The notes below the pieces were generated by a model. The model saw only the letters and a list, made by a program, of their open reading frames with translations, ran no database searches and had not been told where the DNA came from. The translations under genes were made by a program, and so were the position numbers. Below, in pieces: positions 10,710-21,234 of a stretch of DNA of 64,000 nt. This DNA comes from Candidatus Ruthia magnifica str. Cm (Calyptogena magnifica) (GTDB taxonomy: Bacteria > Pseudomonadota > Gammaproteobacteria > PS1 > Pseudothioglobaceae): the NCBI RefSeq assembly GCF_000015105.1, contig NC_008610.1, positions 620,001 through 684,000 on the forward strand. The letters run 5' to 3'. The first letter of the stretch is position 1, and every line of letters begins with the position of its first letter.

Positions 10710-11414
10710 TTATTTACTTTCAATCTCCAAATCGTTTACAGAAGTGTCTTGCTGATCTTTGATGTTTAATTTTTTTGACACTTTGTGCAATTGAGAATCC
10801 ACGTCATGCAGGTGTGCTAAGATAGAATTAATAGCCTTAACAGTAGGATCATAAACATCACCACCCACAGCATAAGAATCAAAATGGTTTGATTTAACTT
10901 GTTGGTCTTTCAATACACGACCAGGTACACCAACAACCGTTTGAAATTCATTGATAGACTTAACCACAACAGAATTTGAACCGACTCTAACATGATTACC
11001 AAGTGTAATAGGACCTAGTATTTTTGCACCAGCACCAATCACGACATTATTACCTAGGGTAGGATGGCGTTTACCTTTTTGCCAAGTTGTACCACCAAGT
11101 GTAACACCATGATATAAAGTACAGTCATTACCAATTTCAGCAGTTTCACCAATAACTACGCCCATACCATGATCAATAAAAAAACGCCGACCAATAATAG
11201 CACCTGGATGGATTTCAACACCTGTAAACCATCTTGCTAGTGATGATATAAATTTTGCCAACCATTTAAATTTTAATCGCCATAATCGATGGCTCAAGCG
11301 ATAAAATAACATAGCTTGTACACCTGAATAGCAAGTTATAATTTCAAAGGTGTTTCTGGCAGCAGGATCACGATTAAAAATACTTTTAATATCTTCAAAA
11401 AATTTCATGTTCAA
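10710..11414 (-). CDS. cysE: Serine O-acetyltransferase
   Basis: Makes O-acetylserine, the carbon skeleton for cysteine. The 234 residues include a helical N-terminal part and a left-handed beta helix built from hexapeptide repeats ([51 protein letters not shown]). HPGA and DHGMG residues of the active site are present. It is shorter than E. coli CysE (273), as in the epsilon/SrpH-like short class. It lies immediately upstream of iscR on the same strand, a cysteine-to-sulfur arrangement found in several bacteria. Confidence 0.93.
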   Translation of the reverse strand: MNMKFFEDIKSIFNRDPAARNTFEIITCYSGVQAMLFYRLSHRLWRLKFKWLAKFISSLARWFTGVEIHPGAIIGRRFFIDHGMGVVIGETAEIGNDCTLYHGVTLGGTTWQKGKRHPTLGNNVVIGAGAKILGPITLGNHVRVGSNSVVVKSINEFQTVVGVPGRVLKDQQVKSNHFDSYAVGGDVYDPTVKAINSILAHLHDVDSQLHKVSKKLNIKDQQDTSVNDLEIESK

Positions 11415-11472
11415 ATTATATCACACAACCCTAATGTCTTAAATTTCGTTTATATGTAAAAGTCTTTATTGA

Positions 11473-12312
11473 CTAATATTTAACGACCGATTTAAAACGC
11501 TTGTAATTCCACAAATATTGTTCTGGTTGGGTTATGACCAAATCTTCAATGGCTTTATTCATCAGCGACACATCATCTTCAAGTGTATTGGTGTCAGACA
11601 GTATTTTTACTGGTTTAAGGTTAAGCTCATAGCCTTTAGCGATGGGCAAGCGTTTTGCCCATGCCATTACTACTTGAGCATTATTCTTTCTAGCAAGTCT
11701 AGCCAATAAGGTCATTGTACGTGTATTTTGAGAAAAAAATGGTGCCAAAATACTGCCTACTTCTCCAGGGTCTTGATCGGGTAATATAGCAATAAGTTGC
11801 TTATTATTAATTGCTCTTTGTAATTTAATAATGCCTTTTTTATTGGCTGACGCCATGAATAAATCGCCCTGCTCCCGTTTTGAAAGTAATAATGCGTTTT
11901 GCTGCTTGTTTTTTAACGCCTTATACATAAATACGACTGGTTCAGATAATGATACCATTCTAGCCACCAATTCCCAACAACCAAAATGAGGCACTAATAA
12001 GATAACAGTCTTGTCGCTTTTAAGATATTCTATGCCTATTTTTTTTGTAATATACTTGGCATTATCATCAAAATTTCTAAACCAAATAAATCCAGACTCA
12101 CTTAAACTCTTACCTGACTCTATCAGTGATTTTTTAATTAGTATTTGTTGTTGCTCTAGGTTAAATTTTGGAAAACAAAGTTGAATATTCTTACTCACCA
12201 CAGCTCTGGAATCAGACTTTGTTAAATATAAACATTGGCCAATCAATGTACCAATAAAATGGTTTAATCTCAGTGGCATAATTGAAAAAACCCAAAGAAT
12301 AAGCCTAATCAT
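11473..12312 (-). CDS. lpxL: Lipid A biosynthesis acyltransferase, LpxL/HtrB family
   Basis: A 279-residue membrane-associated acyltransferase that adds a secondary acyl chain to lipid A or Kdo2-lipid IVA. An N-terminal hydrophobic anchor (LILWVFSIMPLRLNHFIGTL) is followed by the HX4E catalytic motif in VPHFGCWELVA. Downstream IAILPDQDPGEVGSILAPFF fits the LpxL/LpxM fold. Its start overlaps the end of ttcA by 8 bp. Which secondary acylation it performs cannot be told from sequence alone. Confidence 0.85.
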   Translation of the reverse strand: MIRLILWVFSIMPLRLNHFIGTLIGQCLYLTKSDSRAVVSKNIQLCFPKFNLEQQQILIKKSLIESGKSLSESGFIWFRNFDDNAKYITKKIGIEYLKSDKTVILLVPHFGCWELVARMVSLSEPVVFMYKALKNKQQNALLLSKREQGDLFMASANKKGIIKLQRAINNKQLIAILPDQDPGEVGSILAPFFSQNTRTMTLLARLARKNNAQVVMAWAKRLPIAKGYELNLKPVKILSDTNTLEDDVSLMNKAIEDLVITQPEQYLWNYKRFKSVVKY

Positions 12313-13150
12313 TCAAACATTCCTTAGCCTCATTTAGCATGGGTTTCATAGCACTTAGTAGATTTTTATACAAATTTGGCGTACGCTTTTCTTCAGTTAA
12401 CAACCAATGTTTAAAATGTACTCGTTCGGTAGGCATTTGGTAGCAAGCTGGGCAAGAATCTTTAATTACAGGCAAACATATTGTTTTGGCAAAATTAGCT
12501 AATTGTCTTTCTCGAACGTACGCTAATGGTCGAATAATACGCAAATCCTTTGCGTCGTTAATATAATGTGCTTTCATGGTCTGAATTTTGCCATTATGAC
12601 ATATTGACATTATTAATGATTCAGCCAAATCATCTAAATGCTGTCCCAATGCTAAAACATTATAGCCTTCACGCCGTGCCACTTGATACATTAGTCCTCG
12701 TTTAATACGAGCACAAAAAGAGCAATATGAATTACCCTTCATGCTTTTTTCGGCTTGTTTCATAATTGGAAAGGATTCAAAAAAATAAGGTACGTCAAAT
12801 TTTTTAAAAAAACTTTTCAAAGCCTGTGGCTCAAAACCATCTACTTGAGGGTCAATCGTGACTACACCAAGTTCAAAACTAATTGGGGCTGAAGCAAGAA
12901 AATGGCGCAAAATATGGAATAAACTCAGCGAGTCTTTACCACCAGATACTGCCAAAAGTATTTTATCCCTCTCTTTAATCATTTTAAAATCACTAATTGC
13001 ACGCCCGACTGGTTTAACTAATAATTTTGGTAAAATCATTCTAAGTTTAATAGTGTGTGTGTTTTTAGGATTATTTATTTTACTTGTGAAGACCATTTTT
13101 ATCTTTCTAGGGTTTCTGCACTCAAATAATTTTGAGTGCTTAGCATACAA
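12305..13150 (-). CDS. ttcA: tRNA 2-thiocytidine(32) synthetase TtcA
   Basis: An ATP-dependent enzyme that thiolates C32 in several tRNAs using sulfur relayed from IscS through an Fe-S cluster. The PP-loop SGGKDS is at about residue 70. Two CxxC pairs (CSFC and CPAC) provide the cluster cysteines. The annotated 281-residue frame has an N-terminal tail not typical of TtcA; an internal ATG giving MILPKLLVKPVGRAISDFKM is a plausible true start at about 13039. It overlaps lpxL by 8 bp. Confidence 0.9.
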   Translation of the reverse strand: MYAKHSKLFECRNPRKIKMVFTSKINNPKNTHTIKLRMILPKLLVKPVGRAISDFKMIKERDKILLAVSGGKDSLSLFHILRHFLASAPISFELGVVTIDPQVDGFEPQALKSFFKKFDVPYFFESFPIMKQAEKSMKGNSYCSFCARIKRGLMYQVARREGYNVLALGQHLDDLAESLIMSICHNGKIQTMKAHYINDAKDLRIIRPLAYVRERQLANFAKTICLPVIKDSCPACYQMPTERVHFKHWLLTEEKRTPNLYKNLLSAMKPMLNEAKECLND

Positions 13151-13185
13151 GAAGTCTTTTCGCTATTGATTATGTTAACGAATAT

Positions 13186-13900
13186 CTAAAATAACAATTC
13201 ATCTCCTAAAATCTCTATTTCAATTACTTCATGAATAGCGTACTAATTGATTGTTGCCAGCCAAACTATGCTTACTCACTTTTTCACGGTTAACCATGAT
13301 GATTTTATCACTTAATAGTATTGTCTTCTAGTCCAATGTGTCATAACTAGACTCTGCTAAAGATTGTTGCACTCGCGTTATGGTTTAGGCAAAAAGGGGT
13401 TAAGTATTTCTTTGGCGTTAAAATTTGGACGTATAATAAAGATAGTTTATCATAATATGACATAAAACCTTCAAAAATACACAATTGACACGTGTAGTTT
13501 TTCTGTTAATGGAAAAGCAGATTTGATGGTTTTTAAAAGTTAAAAATAAATATGATGAGTGTACATAATTGACAAATCCTTTGCTAAACATTTGATATCT
13601 ACATTGTACTTTCTAGTAATTACCATTTTATGGTTAGTCTCTTACATCAAACTCTAAATCTACCATTTCTACAGGATAGTCAATCTTGATAATTATAAGC
13701 GATAAAGTTCATATAATTTTTTAACTGGTATTTTCTGGTGGTGGTTTTTGGCTTTAATACTGATAATATTTTTAGCAAAATAACGAATCAGGTAACTACC
13801 AGGAGTCCAATTGGATGATAAGAACAATTGCCCTATAATGAATTAGAGTTATTTTAGTGTTAGTAAAACCTTAAAAACATAAGTATGAGCGTTTTATAGT
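13186..13900 (-). pseudogene. Remnant of an M61 family aminopeptidase with PDZ domain
   Basis: The stretch 13151-13946 has no intact frame. On the minus strand, fragments in order give SNWTPGSYLIRYFAKNIISI (M61 consensus 'WtPGSYmIReFARNi'), later QSLAESSYDTLD ('rQSLaesSFDaW') and a PDZ-like end DKIIMVNREKVSKHSLAGNN with IEIEILGDELLF. M61 enzymes are about 600 residues, so more than half of the gene has been deleted and the rest is broken by stops. Followed on the same strand by nothing intact before ttcA. Confidence 0.6.
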
Positions 13901-13946
13901 AACCATGTATTTAATGTTCATAAAGCGTTTCTTAAAGCAAAATTCA

Positions 13947-15338
13947 TCATGGCAATAATTGATCAATAGTCGCCTTGAAATCAAGCACTGATTGTTGATA
14001 TTTTTTTGCTACTTGGATGTGGTTAAGATTTACACTTTGCTCATTGTTTTGTGCTGAAATAACAAAACTTGTTTGAGAGTTGGTGTTGTTGTATCTTCGT
14101 TTTTCCTCTTTAGTGCGCGCCTTGGCAATTTTGATTTGCATTTTATTGGATTCAAGTATTTCCACCAAATACTGAATTTTTTGCTTTAATGCTTTTGCTT
14201 TGGCATGGATGTTTAATAATTTCTCTTGCTTTTGCTCTTTAGCTCTAGCAAGTTTTATTTGTGTTTTTTCAATGGTCGACTTGGCTTGCGTACTACCAAT
14301 AGGATAACTCAACTCCAAACCAATATTCCACGATGGACTTTGATTAAAAATAGAATCTATATAACGACTATCTTCACCTTCACTACTAATACCAAATTTC
14401 AAGTCAAGTTGTACTTTCGAATTATTTCTGTCACTCTTTAGTTGACGTTTTAGTAAGTCTTGACTTAAATCAGCTATTTTTAATATTCTAGAATTAGTTA
14501 ACAAATATTGTTTAAGATTGTCATCATTAGTTGTATAGCGTTGATATAAATCAAATTCAGCTTTAACATCAGAAAAACTAATGTCTAAAGTAATGGCCAT
14601 TTCATGGCGCAAAATATTTAAATCTTGCTGGGCTTGAAGTTGTTGCTGTTTAGCACTTTGATAAGCATCTTCTTGTAACAATACATCAACCTTATCAACG
14701 ACTAACATGGTAAATTTTTGTTTAACCAGAGTCAATTCTTGAATGGCTAAATTTAGCCGTTGATTATTAATCATTAAACGCACTTGAGCATAAGCTAAAT
14801 CAATAAATTTTTTTAGTTGGGTAAGTATAAAAACCTCTTGTTGCTCAGTAGCTTCAAGCTTAGATATTTGTATGTCAATATTAGATAAATCTATATTTAG
14901 ACGATCATTAATACCACTTGCATTTTTCAAAAGTGGATGAACATAATCAATAGAAAATTTATTTCTATTGGTGTTTAAACTGGCAGTTGTAGCCTTATTT
15001 TTATCTTTCCAACTATGCTTGAGAGTAATATTAGCACCTAAACTTACTATTTTTTTAGTTGCTGAAAAATCAACTAAAGTGGTATTTAAATTATTATAAG
15101 TCGTTATGGATGAAATATTATTCACATCTTCACTCTTAAAATTAGTGTTTACGCTAACGATCCAATCTTGATTAGCCGTGGTTGCTTGTTGATCAATTTT
15201 CTTAATTTGTACAGATAAATCAAGCTGTGTAAAAAAAGGATGCGTATCTTTTAAACGCTTAATAAATTCATTTTGTGTTATTGCTTGAACATCAAGACAA
15301 GTAATAAAAATCAACGCAGTCGTTAGGTTTTTTTTCAT
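13947..15338 (-). CDS. TolC-like outer membrane efflux protein
   Basis: 463 residues with a signal peptide (MKKNLTTALIFITCLDVQA) followed by two long coiled-coil, glutamine- and lysine-rich halves separated by a beta-strand region (SPSWNIGLELSYPIG), as in the outer membrane efflux protein family. Such trimers form the exit duct of ABC or RND exporters. Its start overlaps the aroK stop by 4 bp (ATGA), implying translational coupling. No intact inner-membrane partner is nearby; remnants of an MMPL/RND exporter lie 3 kb away. The substrate is unknown. Confidence 0.78.
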   Translation of the reverse strand: MKKNLTTALIFITCLDVQAITQNEFIKRLKDTHPFFTQLDLSVQIKKIDQQATTANQDWIVSVNTNFKSEDVNNISSITTYNNLNTTLVDFSATKKIVSLGANITLKHSWKDKNKATTASLNTNRNKFSIDYVHPLLKNASGINDRLNIDLSNIDIQISKLEATEQQEVFILTQLKKFIDLAYAQVRLMINNQRLNLAIQELTLVKQKFTMLVVDKVDVLLQEDAYQSAKQQQLQAQQDLNILRHEMAITLDISFSDVKAEFDLYQRYTTNDDNLKQYLLTNSRILKIADLSQDLLKRQLKSDRNNSKVQLDLKFGISSEGEDSRYIDSIFNQSPSWNIGLELSYPIGSTQAKSTIEKTQIKLARAKEQKQEKLLNIHAKAKALKQKIQYLVEILESNKMQIKIAKARTKEEKRRYNNTNSQTSFVISAQNNEQSVNLNHIQVAKKYQQSVLDFKATIDQLLP

Positions 15339-15856
15339 GCTGAAACGACCTTTTTAATCTCGTTAATAATAACATATAACTTCTTATCTGTGGTATCAAT
15401 CACCACATCTGCTACCTCTTGATATAAAGATTCACGCTTTGATACTAAATCACGAATGATTTTTTCTCGATTGCTTGATTGTTCAAGTAGTGGCCTAGAT
15501 TTAGAATTTATGGTACGTTTGAGCAATTGTTCAATTGTTGATGATAAATACACTACAAAATTATCATGTTTAAGCATTTCTCTATTTTTAAGATTAATGA
15601 CAATACCGCCGCCAGTGGCAATGATAATATTCTTAATCTCACATAAATCAGCCAACATTTGTGTTTCGCGTTTGCGAAAGCCTTGTTCACCCTCTACATC
15701 AAAAATATGCTCAATGGCCACACCTGTACGTGCTACTATTTCAAAGTCTGAATCAAAAAAATCACGCTTAAGAGAGCAGGCCAAACGACGACCAACTGAT
15801 GTCTTGCCAGAGCCCATCGGTCCAACTAAAACAATATTTGACGAATTACCGCTCAT
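15335..15856 (-). CDS. aroK: Shikimate kinase
   Basis: A 173-residue kinase that phosphorylates shikimate in the route to chorismate. The P-loop GPMGSGKTSVGRRLA is near residue 12, the shikimate-binding FFDSDFEI follows, and ATGGGIVI is the conserved glycine-rich loop. The length matches AroK. It is coupled to the TolC-like gene downstream. Upstream, 15857-16052 holds no recognisable gene. Confidence 0.94.
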   Translation of the reverse strand: MSGNSSNIVLVGPMGSGKTSVGRRLACSLKRDFFDSDFEIVARTGVAIEHIFDVEGEQGFRKRETQMLADLCEIKNIIIATGGGIVINLKNREMLKHDNFVVYLSSTIEQLLKRTINSKSRPLLEQSSNREKIIRDLVSKRESLYQEVADVVIDTTDKKLYVIINEIKKVVSA

Positions 15857-16052
15857 TAAAGTTTTTTCCCGTAACTGGTACTACAGTACAACAAGATGCT
15901 TTATCATTACTGTTGTATTTTAAAAATGTCTTGGGGTGCAGGTGCATGTTTCACTTTTGCGCCTTTAGTGGTGGACAATGAAATGACAAATATTTTTCTT
16001 CCACAACACTAAAACTCACATGTTTTTTGAAAATTATCTACGAATAAATCCA

Positions 16053-16982
16053 TTAACAAAACCCCTTGGCAATCCAGTGTTGGTATTGCTCATTTCTACC
16101 ATAAACAGAATCAAAATATAAGGTTTGCAACTGTTCAGTTACTGGACCGCATGTACCTAAACCGATTGTACGATTATCAAGTTCACGAATAGGGGTTATC
16201 TCTGCCGCTGTACCTGTAAAAAATGCCTCATCTGCAATACACACTTCATCACGAGTGATACGTTTTTCAATCACTTCATAACCCAAATCAGTTGCCAATT
16301 TGAATACAGTATCACGGGTAATACCTGCCAGTGCTGAAGTTAAATCAGGTGTGTAAATAACATCATTTTGCATAATAAAAATATTTTCACCACTACCTTC
16401 AGCCACAAAACCATCAACATCTAACATTAATGCCTCATCATAGCCATCAGTTAAAGCTTCTTGCAAAGCCAGCATTGAGTTAATGTAATTTCCATTGGCC
16501 TTGGCTTTAGTCATAGCAACATTAACATGATGGCGCGCATAACTTGAAGTGCGAATGCGAATGCCATTTTTCATATTATCTTCACCTAAATACGACCCCC
16601 ATTTCCAAGCAGCAATAATGGTATGCACTTTAAGTCCATCAGCACGTAATCCCATGCCTTCCGAGCCATAAAAGCACATAGGGCGAATATAGGCACTATC
16701 AAGATTATTTTTAACAACTGCATCTTTTTGGGCTTGGTTAAGTTCGTCTTTGGAAAATCCAATATTCATGTTCATAATTTTGGCAGAATTAAACAACCTG
16801 TTGGTATGTTCTTCAAGGCGAAAAATTGCTGGTCCTTTTTGGGTTTCGTATGCACGAACTCCTTCAAATACGCCCATGCCATAGTGCAGAGTATGAGTTA
16901 ATACATGGACTTTGGCCTCACGCCAATCTACCCACTCACCATCAAACCAAATTAAACCATCCCTATTGTCAAATGTATGCAT
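16053..16982 (-). CDS. ilvE: Branched-chain amino acid aminotransferase
   Basis: A 309-residue fold-type IV PLP enzyme for the last step of leucine, isoleucine and valine synthesis. WFDGEWVDWREAKVHVLTHT at the N terminus, the lysine region TKAKANGNYINS (about residue 160) and GFVAEGSGENIFI are typical. The length is normal. It starts 2 bp after the lysC stop, so the two are probably cotranscribed. Confidence 0.95.
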   Translation of the reverse strand: MHTFDNRDGLIWFDGEWVDWREAKVHVLTHTLHYGMGVFEGVRAYETQKGPAIFRLEEHTNRLFNSAKIMNMNIGFSKDELNQAQKDAVVKNNLDSAYIRPMCFYGSEGMGLRADGLKVHTIIAAWKWGSYLGEDNMKNGIRIRTSSYARHHVNVAMTKAKANGNYINSMLALQEALTDGYDEALMLDVDGFVAEGSGENIFIMQNDVIYTPDLTSALAGITRDTVFKLATDLGYEVIEKRITRDEVCIADEAFFTGTAAEITPIRELDNRTIGLGTCGPVTEQLQTLYFDSVYGRNEQYQHWIAKGFC

Positions 16983-16984
16983 TT

Positions 16985-18208
16985 TTATTCCTTATCCAAT
17001 TCAAACACAACGTGTAATGAACGCACTGCCAATTCCAAATACTTCTCATCAATCACCACTGAAATTTTAATTTCGCTGGTGGAAATCATTTGAATATTAA
17101 CACCCTCATTATGCAATACCTCAAACATTTTCGAGGCAATACCCACATGAGAGCACATACCAATACCCACTAATGATACTTTAACTACTTTATTATCACT
17201 TTGAACAGCTATTGCGCTTAATTCTTGACACAAACGATCTAGAATTTTACTAGCGATTTTAAAATCATTTCTATGCACAGTAAAAGCAAAATTAGTCAAG
17301 CCTTCACGTGCTGATACACTTTGCACAATCATATCAACTTCGATATTAGCTGCGCTAATTTGGCTTAAAATTTTAAATGCAATACCAGGCTTATCTGGTA
17401 CACCGATTAAACTTAATTTTGCCTCATCTTTATTATAAGCAATGCCTGAAATAACTGCCTGTTCCACAATATTCTCCTCACTGGTAATTAACGTACCTAC
17501 TGGATTGTCAATCAAAGATGACAATACCCTTAATGGTACTTTATATTTTGATGCAAGCTCCACTGAACGAATTTGCAAAACTTTTGAGCCAAGCGACGCC
17601 ATTTCTAACATCTCTTCATAACTCACAACATTCATTTTTCTAGCATTTGGCTCAATACGAGGATCAGTTGTAAACACACCATCTACATCAGTATAAATTT
17701 GGCATTCGTTAGCCTTAAGCACAGCCGCAAGTGCCACAGCAGTAGTATCAGAACCACCACGACCTAACGTGGTAATGTGTCCATTTTCATCCACACCTTG
17801 AAATCCTGCTACAACAACAACTTTGCCTTGAGCTAGGCTTTGACAAATACGATGATCATCAATCGACTTGATGCGTGCTTTACTATGTTCAGAATCAGTC
17901 ATAATACGTACTTGCGAACCTGTATAAGAAATCGCATCACAACCTAACTGTTGCAACGCCATAGTAAGCAAAGCAATCGTCACTTGTTCACCAGTCGTTA
18001 ATAAAACATCCATTTCTCTTAGAGAAGGTGTATTTTGAATAGTTTGTGCAAGTGCAGTCATTCGATTGGTTTCACCACTCATGGCAGATACACTTACTAC
18101 CAATTGATTGCCTGTTTCTTTAAATGCTTTGATTTTTTGTGCAACCGCCTGAATACGTTCAGCCGAAACGACTGAAGTGCCACCGTATTTTTGTACAATT
18201 AACGCCAT
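16985..18208 (-). CDS. lysC: Aspartate kinase
   Basis: A 407-residue kinase that opens the lysine, threonine and methionine pathway. It starts with the KYGGTSV motif, has GRGGSDTTAVALAA for nucleotide binding and two C-terminal ACT domains (around KLSLIGVPDKPGIAFKILSQ and KVSLVGIGMCSHVGIASKMF). ACT domains in this class allow feedback control by lysine and/or threonine. It heads a lysC-ilvE pair. Confidence 0.95.
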   Translation of the reverse strand: MALIVQKYGGTSVVSAERIQAVAQKIKAFKETGNQLVVSVSAMSGETNRMTALAQTIQNTPSLREMDVLLTTGEQVTIALLTMALQQLGCDAISYTGSQVRIMTDSEHSKARIKSIDDHRICQSLAQGKVVVVAGFQGVDENGHITTLGRGGSDTTAVALAAVLKANECQIYTDVDGVFTTDPRIEPNARKMNVVSYEEMLEMASLGSKVLQIRSVELASKYKVPLRVLSSLIDNPVGTLITSEENIVEQAVISGIAYNKDEAKLSLIGVPDKPGIAFKILSQISAANIEVDMIVQSVSAREGLTNFAFTVHRNDFKIASKILDRLCQELSAIAVQSDNKVVKVSLVGIGMCSHVGIASKMFEVLHNEGVNIQMISTSEIKISVVIDEKYLELAVRSLHVVFELDKE

Positions 18209-18359
18209 TAATTATAATTCAATCAATAATTATCAAAATTATACGTTAGCAATCACGCTTTCAGTAATAAAAAAGCACTCTATCCATTATTAAAATAAGT
18301 CTTGTTTGTCAATCAAAAAAGTCCACAAAAGCAACCTTTTTTTAAAAAATTAACGTTTA

Positions 18360-19310
18360 ATTATTACTTATTATTAAAGACATATTTTGGCTTGAAAGTA
18401 TAAACTAGCAATAAAATGGTTGTTAGTGCAATCAGCACATCAATAATTAACGCCTCAGAAATAAAAATAGCTAATACCTAAATATTTACTAATTGTGTCA
18501 TCAATAATGGAATAAAGCTTACTAATAATACTAAAATAGATGCAAACACTGTGTGTAATGCTCGTTATTTCTAGCGTATTTTTAAGAGAAGCAACCCATT
18601 TTTCACCAGTAGAGAGTATTTCTTACTGGTATTGGTCTCTAACAAGTCATTAAAAACCTCAGCATTGTTAAATGCACCTTGCGGACTATCCTCTTTCTCA
18701 TTCCAGCAACGATTTTCTTTTACCATTGCTATCTACACACACAAGTCGGCAACATTGGAAAATACTTCGACTTATCTTTAATCGAAATGTCGACTGCTAC
18801 CATTCCCGGTATTATCCTGTCCAAACGATATAAGTCAATATTAGCATCAGAATCATACTAAAACGTAGTGCGTGAATAATTAAATCCCTATTTCAATTTC
18901 TGGTATTACAGATTCTGCAGTAGATGTTAATATTTTAGTTTATATAATCGACCAAACAATTGGAATAAATTTTAGCTTGTCAGTAATAAATTTAGTTAAA
19001 AAATTAATCATTAGATTTTCTAATTTAGAGGTTTCGCATAGATATTTTTTTATCTTTTGGGCAAAAAGTTACCATAAAAATTGGTATAATGGTGGTCATG
19101 GTAATCAAAATTGTGAACATATTAAAATAAGTATCAGACCTATTAAAAGAAAATATCCGCAAACAATAAAGTAAAAAAATCAATCATGTTGCTTACAATC
19201 GCTAAAGTTTCAAGAATAATAGTGGCAGCAATTACACTTTGTGTTGCATCAACTGGACTCAGATTTTAAATATGTAACTCATTCACCACCTAACAACTTA
19301 CACTGCACGC
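18360..19310 (-). pseudogene. Remnant of an MMPL/RND-type inner membrane exporter
   Basis: No intact gene lies in 18209-21219. Minus-strand fragments, in N-to-C order, read DATQSVIAATIILETLAIVS (TM region of the first half), IFFLIGLILILI (TM7), YRLDRIIPGMVAVDISIKDK (periplasmic loop, '...ipG...vvi.'), DSPQGAFNNAEVFNDLLETN ('p.vl..l..l') and SILVLLVSFIPLLMTQLVNI followed by TTILLLVYTFKPK (C-terminal TM segment). The order and hydrophobic pattern fit MMPL-type exporters. Stops and shifts are frequent. Family assignment is by eye only. Confidence 0.5.
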
Positions 19311-19649
19311 CCTGTCAATAGCAAGCAACAACATTAGTTTCAACACCATCATGGTGGTAAGTTTATATTCGGTAAATCTTATTAAACCTAGCATAATTAG
19401 ATTTGTTAATTACGTCAATGAGTTGGAAAATCGAGCCATAATAGACTTTATTTAACTGCTAAAGTGCAATGATTACAACTAAAAGTGAGATTAAAAACAA
19501 ACGCCATTTCTGTATCAAGTTATATAACATAAATACTAAGAAATATGGTTCACCATCAATTTTGTTACCAGATCAATCGTAGAAGAAACCCAAAGCAAAT
19601 AATCGGTTTTAATTGTGTCAGCACTGAATTATTTTCAATATATTAATAA

Positions 19650-20255
19650 ACCACGATTGATACATATTAGATGAAATATCCCACTTACCGCCTGCATTTT
19701 CACAAATTTCTTGTGTCATTTTTACTGGTTCAGATTCGTTAAGTCGTAATTCTATTTCAAAATCATAATTGACAATTTCATCCGAATCAACATAAGGATT
19801 ATTGCCACTAATACAATCTTTCTCAACATTTAGTATTCAAGTAGTAATACGCAAATATTTTATTTGTTTTATGCTGTATCAGAATAATCAGTTGGATTAA
19901 TCGTATCTAATAGCTTAATATCAACTACCTTATCATCAAACACATCTTGAATCTCCACATGAAAAGTAGAATCTTTAATATCTCCATCAAAAAATATTTA
20001 TATTTTGGCTTCTGATTTAGATAAATCACCTAAACTATATGAAAGTGTGTGGGTTGTTGTGACCAAACCATACTGAGAGTTAGTGGCATCAACAGTTGAA
20101 TTGCCAAAATTACCAATGGTTGAACTAAATCTACTAAACGTAGAGTCTTCATAAATCATTTTGTCTATCACTTTTGTTTGATTGTCAACGAACTGGTAAA
20201 TAATGTCACCAAAGCAATGGTTAGTATTTTATTCATCTGTTTCATTTTCTTTCCT
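19650..20255 (-). pseudogene. Remnant of an unidentified exported protein
   Basis: Minus strand from about 20255: a signal-peptide-like start MKQMNKILTIALVTLFTSS, then broken frames reading KMIYEDSTFSRFSSTIGNFG, TTTHTLSYSLGDLSKSEAKI, FHVEIQDVFDDKVVDIKLLD and later EICENAGGKWDISSNMYQSW. Frame shifts and stops separate the blocks. It lies just upstream of the exporter remnant on the same strand, so it may have been an exported partner. I do not recognise the family. Confidence 0.4.
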
Positions 20256-20289
20256 CGTTTAAATCGTTCAGTATTGACAGTTATTTAGT

Positions 20290-21030
20290 TTTTTAGACAT
20301 TTTTTTAGCGTTCTAGTCGACCATAAATTTTTTATTTTGTACTTAAAGGTTTTTCCATGCCAATAGTACAAAACCACCAATAATTAACATATTTATCAAC
20401 TAAATTGTCCGAAACCAAATTTCTCTCAATTGCTTTAATCTTATTACCATTTTTTTAAAAGTAAAAAGTACAATAATCAACAAATATTATATCAATATAA
20501 CTAATACGATTGTCATATCACTAATTAAATTTTTTAGTAGTTGGCTTGAGTTTGTGAACTTTTTACCATCGACAGAACAATCTGCTTTAATGTCGGTATT
20601 TTAAATGTAGTTACGTTTCATGTTTTCCATCATACCCAAGCAGTCATAAAAACTATAGGTTTCATGTTTAAGTTTTCGTAAAATAACATCACCAAAAGTA
20701 AAGTCTGAAACGCCACCGTATTATCACGTACAGGCTGGGTAAACGGCGAACTTTGCGAATAGAATGAATAAAAATTTCATACGACTACAATTTATTTTGA
20801 TTTTTAAAATCAGTAATCGGCATACCCGCACCTTTAAGTTTATCTGAGCGAAAAATTGGCAAGTCTTGTGCATTAATAATATTAGCAGATTTTGGTTTAT
20901 TATTTAAATAACGCTCTAATATTAGCGTTAGTGGTTTTGAATCTTTTGACCTTGAAATAAGTGCAGTAATATCTTTCACCTTACCTGGTGATAGTATAAT
21001 TATTAAAACAATAAAAATGATTAACAAAAT
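20290..21030 (-). other. Eroded coding stretch, unidentified
   Basis: The minus strand has an 80-codon open piece (about 20785-21027) starting MLIIFIVLIIILSPGKVKDI, a transmembrane start, followed after stops by SDFTFGDVILRKLKHETYSF and DCSVDGKKFTNSSQLLKNLI. The pieces look like decayed protein rather than random sequence, but no family is recognised. The 80-codon frame has no supporting ribosome site or neighbour and is probably part of the same wreck. Confidence 0.3.
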
Positions 21031-21234
21031 GAGTTTGTATCATAATATCATCAGCTAATAAATAATTAGATGAGTACACTAAGTTCTTATTAATGCTTAC
21101 TTAAGCCTACTCCTGTATTAAAACAATTGGTAAAAATACTAATAATACTATTTTTTTTAAAAATAAGCAAAATTATAATACTTATCAAAACCTGTTTATC
21201 TAGGTAAAATAGCAGTTTTTTGTTTCAAAAAAAT

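Noticed and set aside
15857-16052. Possible remnant between aroK and ilvE
   Set aside because: Short stretch with weak protein-like text; pilQ would be expected upstream of aroK, but nothing there matches it.
18977-19174. 65-codon plus-strand frame in the exporter graveyard
   Set aside because: It is antisense to the readable MMPL-like text on the minus strand and has no family resemblance.
20785-21027. 80-codon minus-strand frame as a real gene
   Set aside because: No ribosome site, no recognised family, and it is continuous with further broken coding text; treated as part of a wreck.
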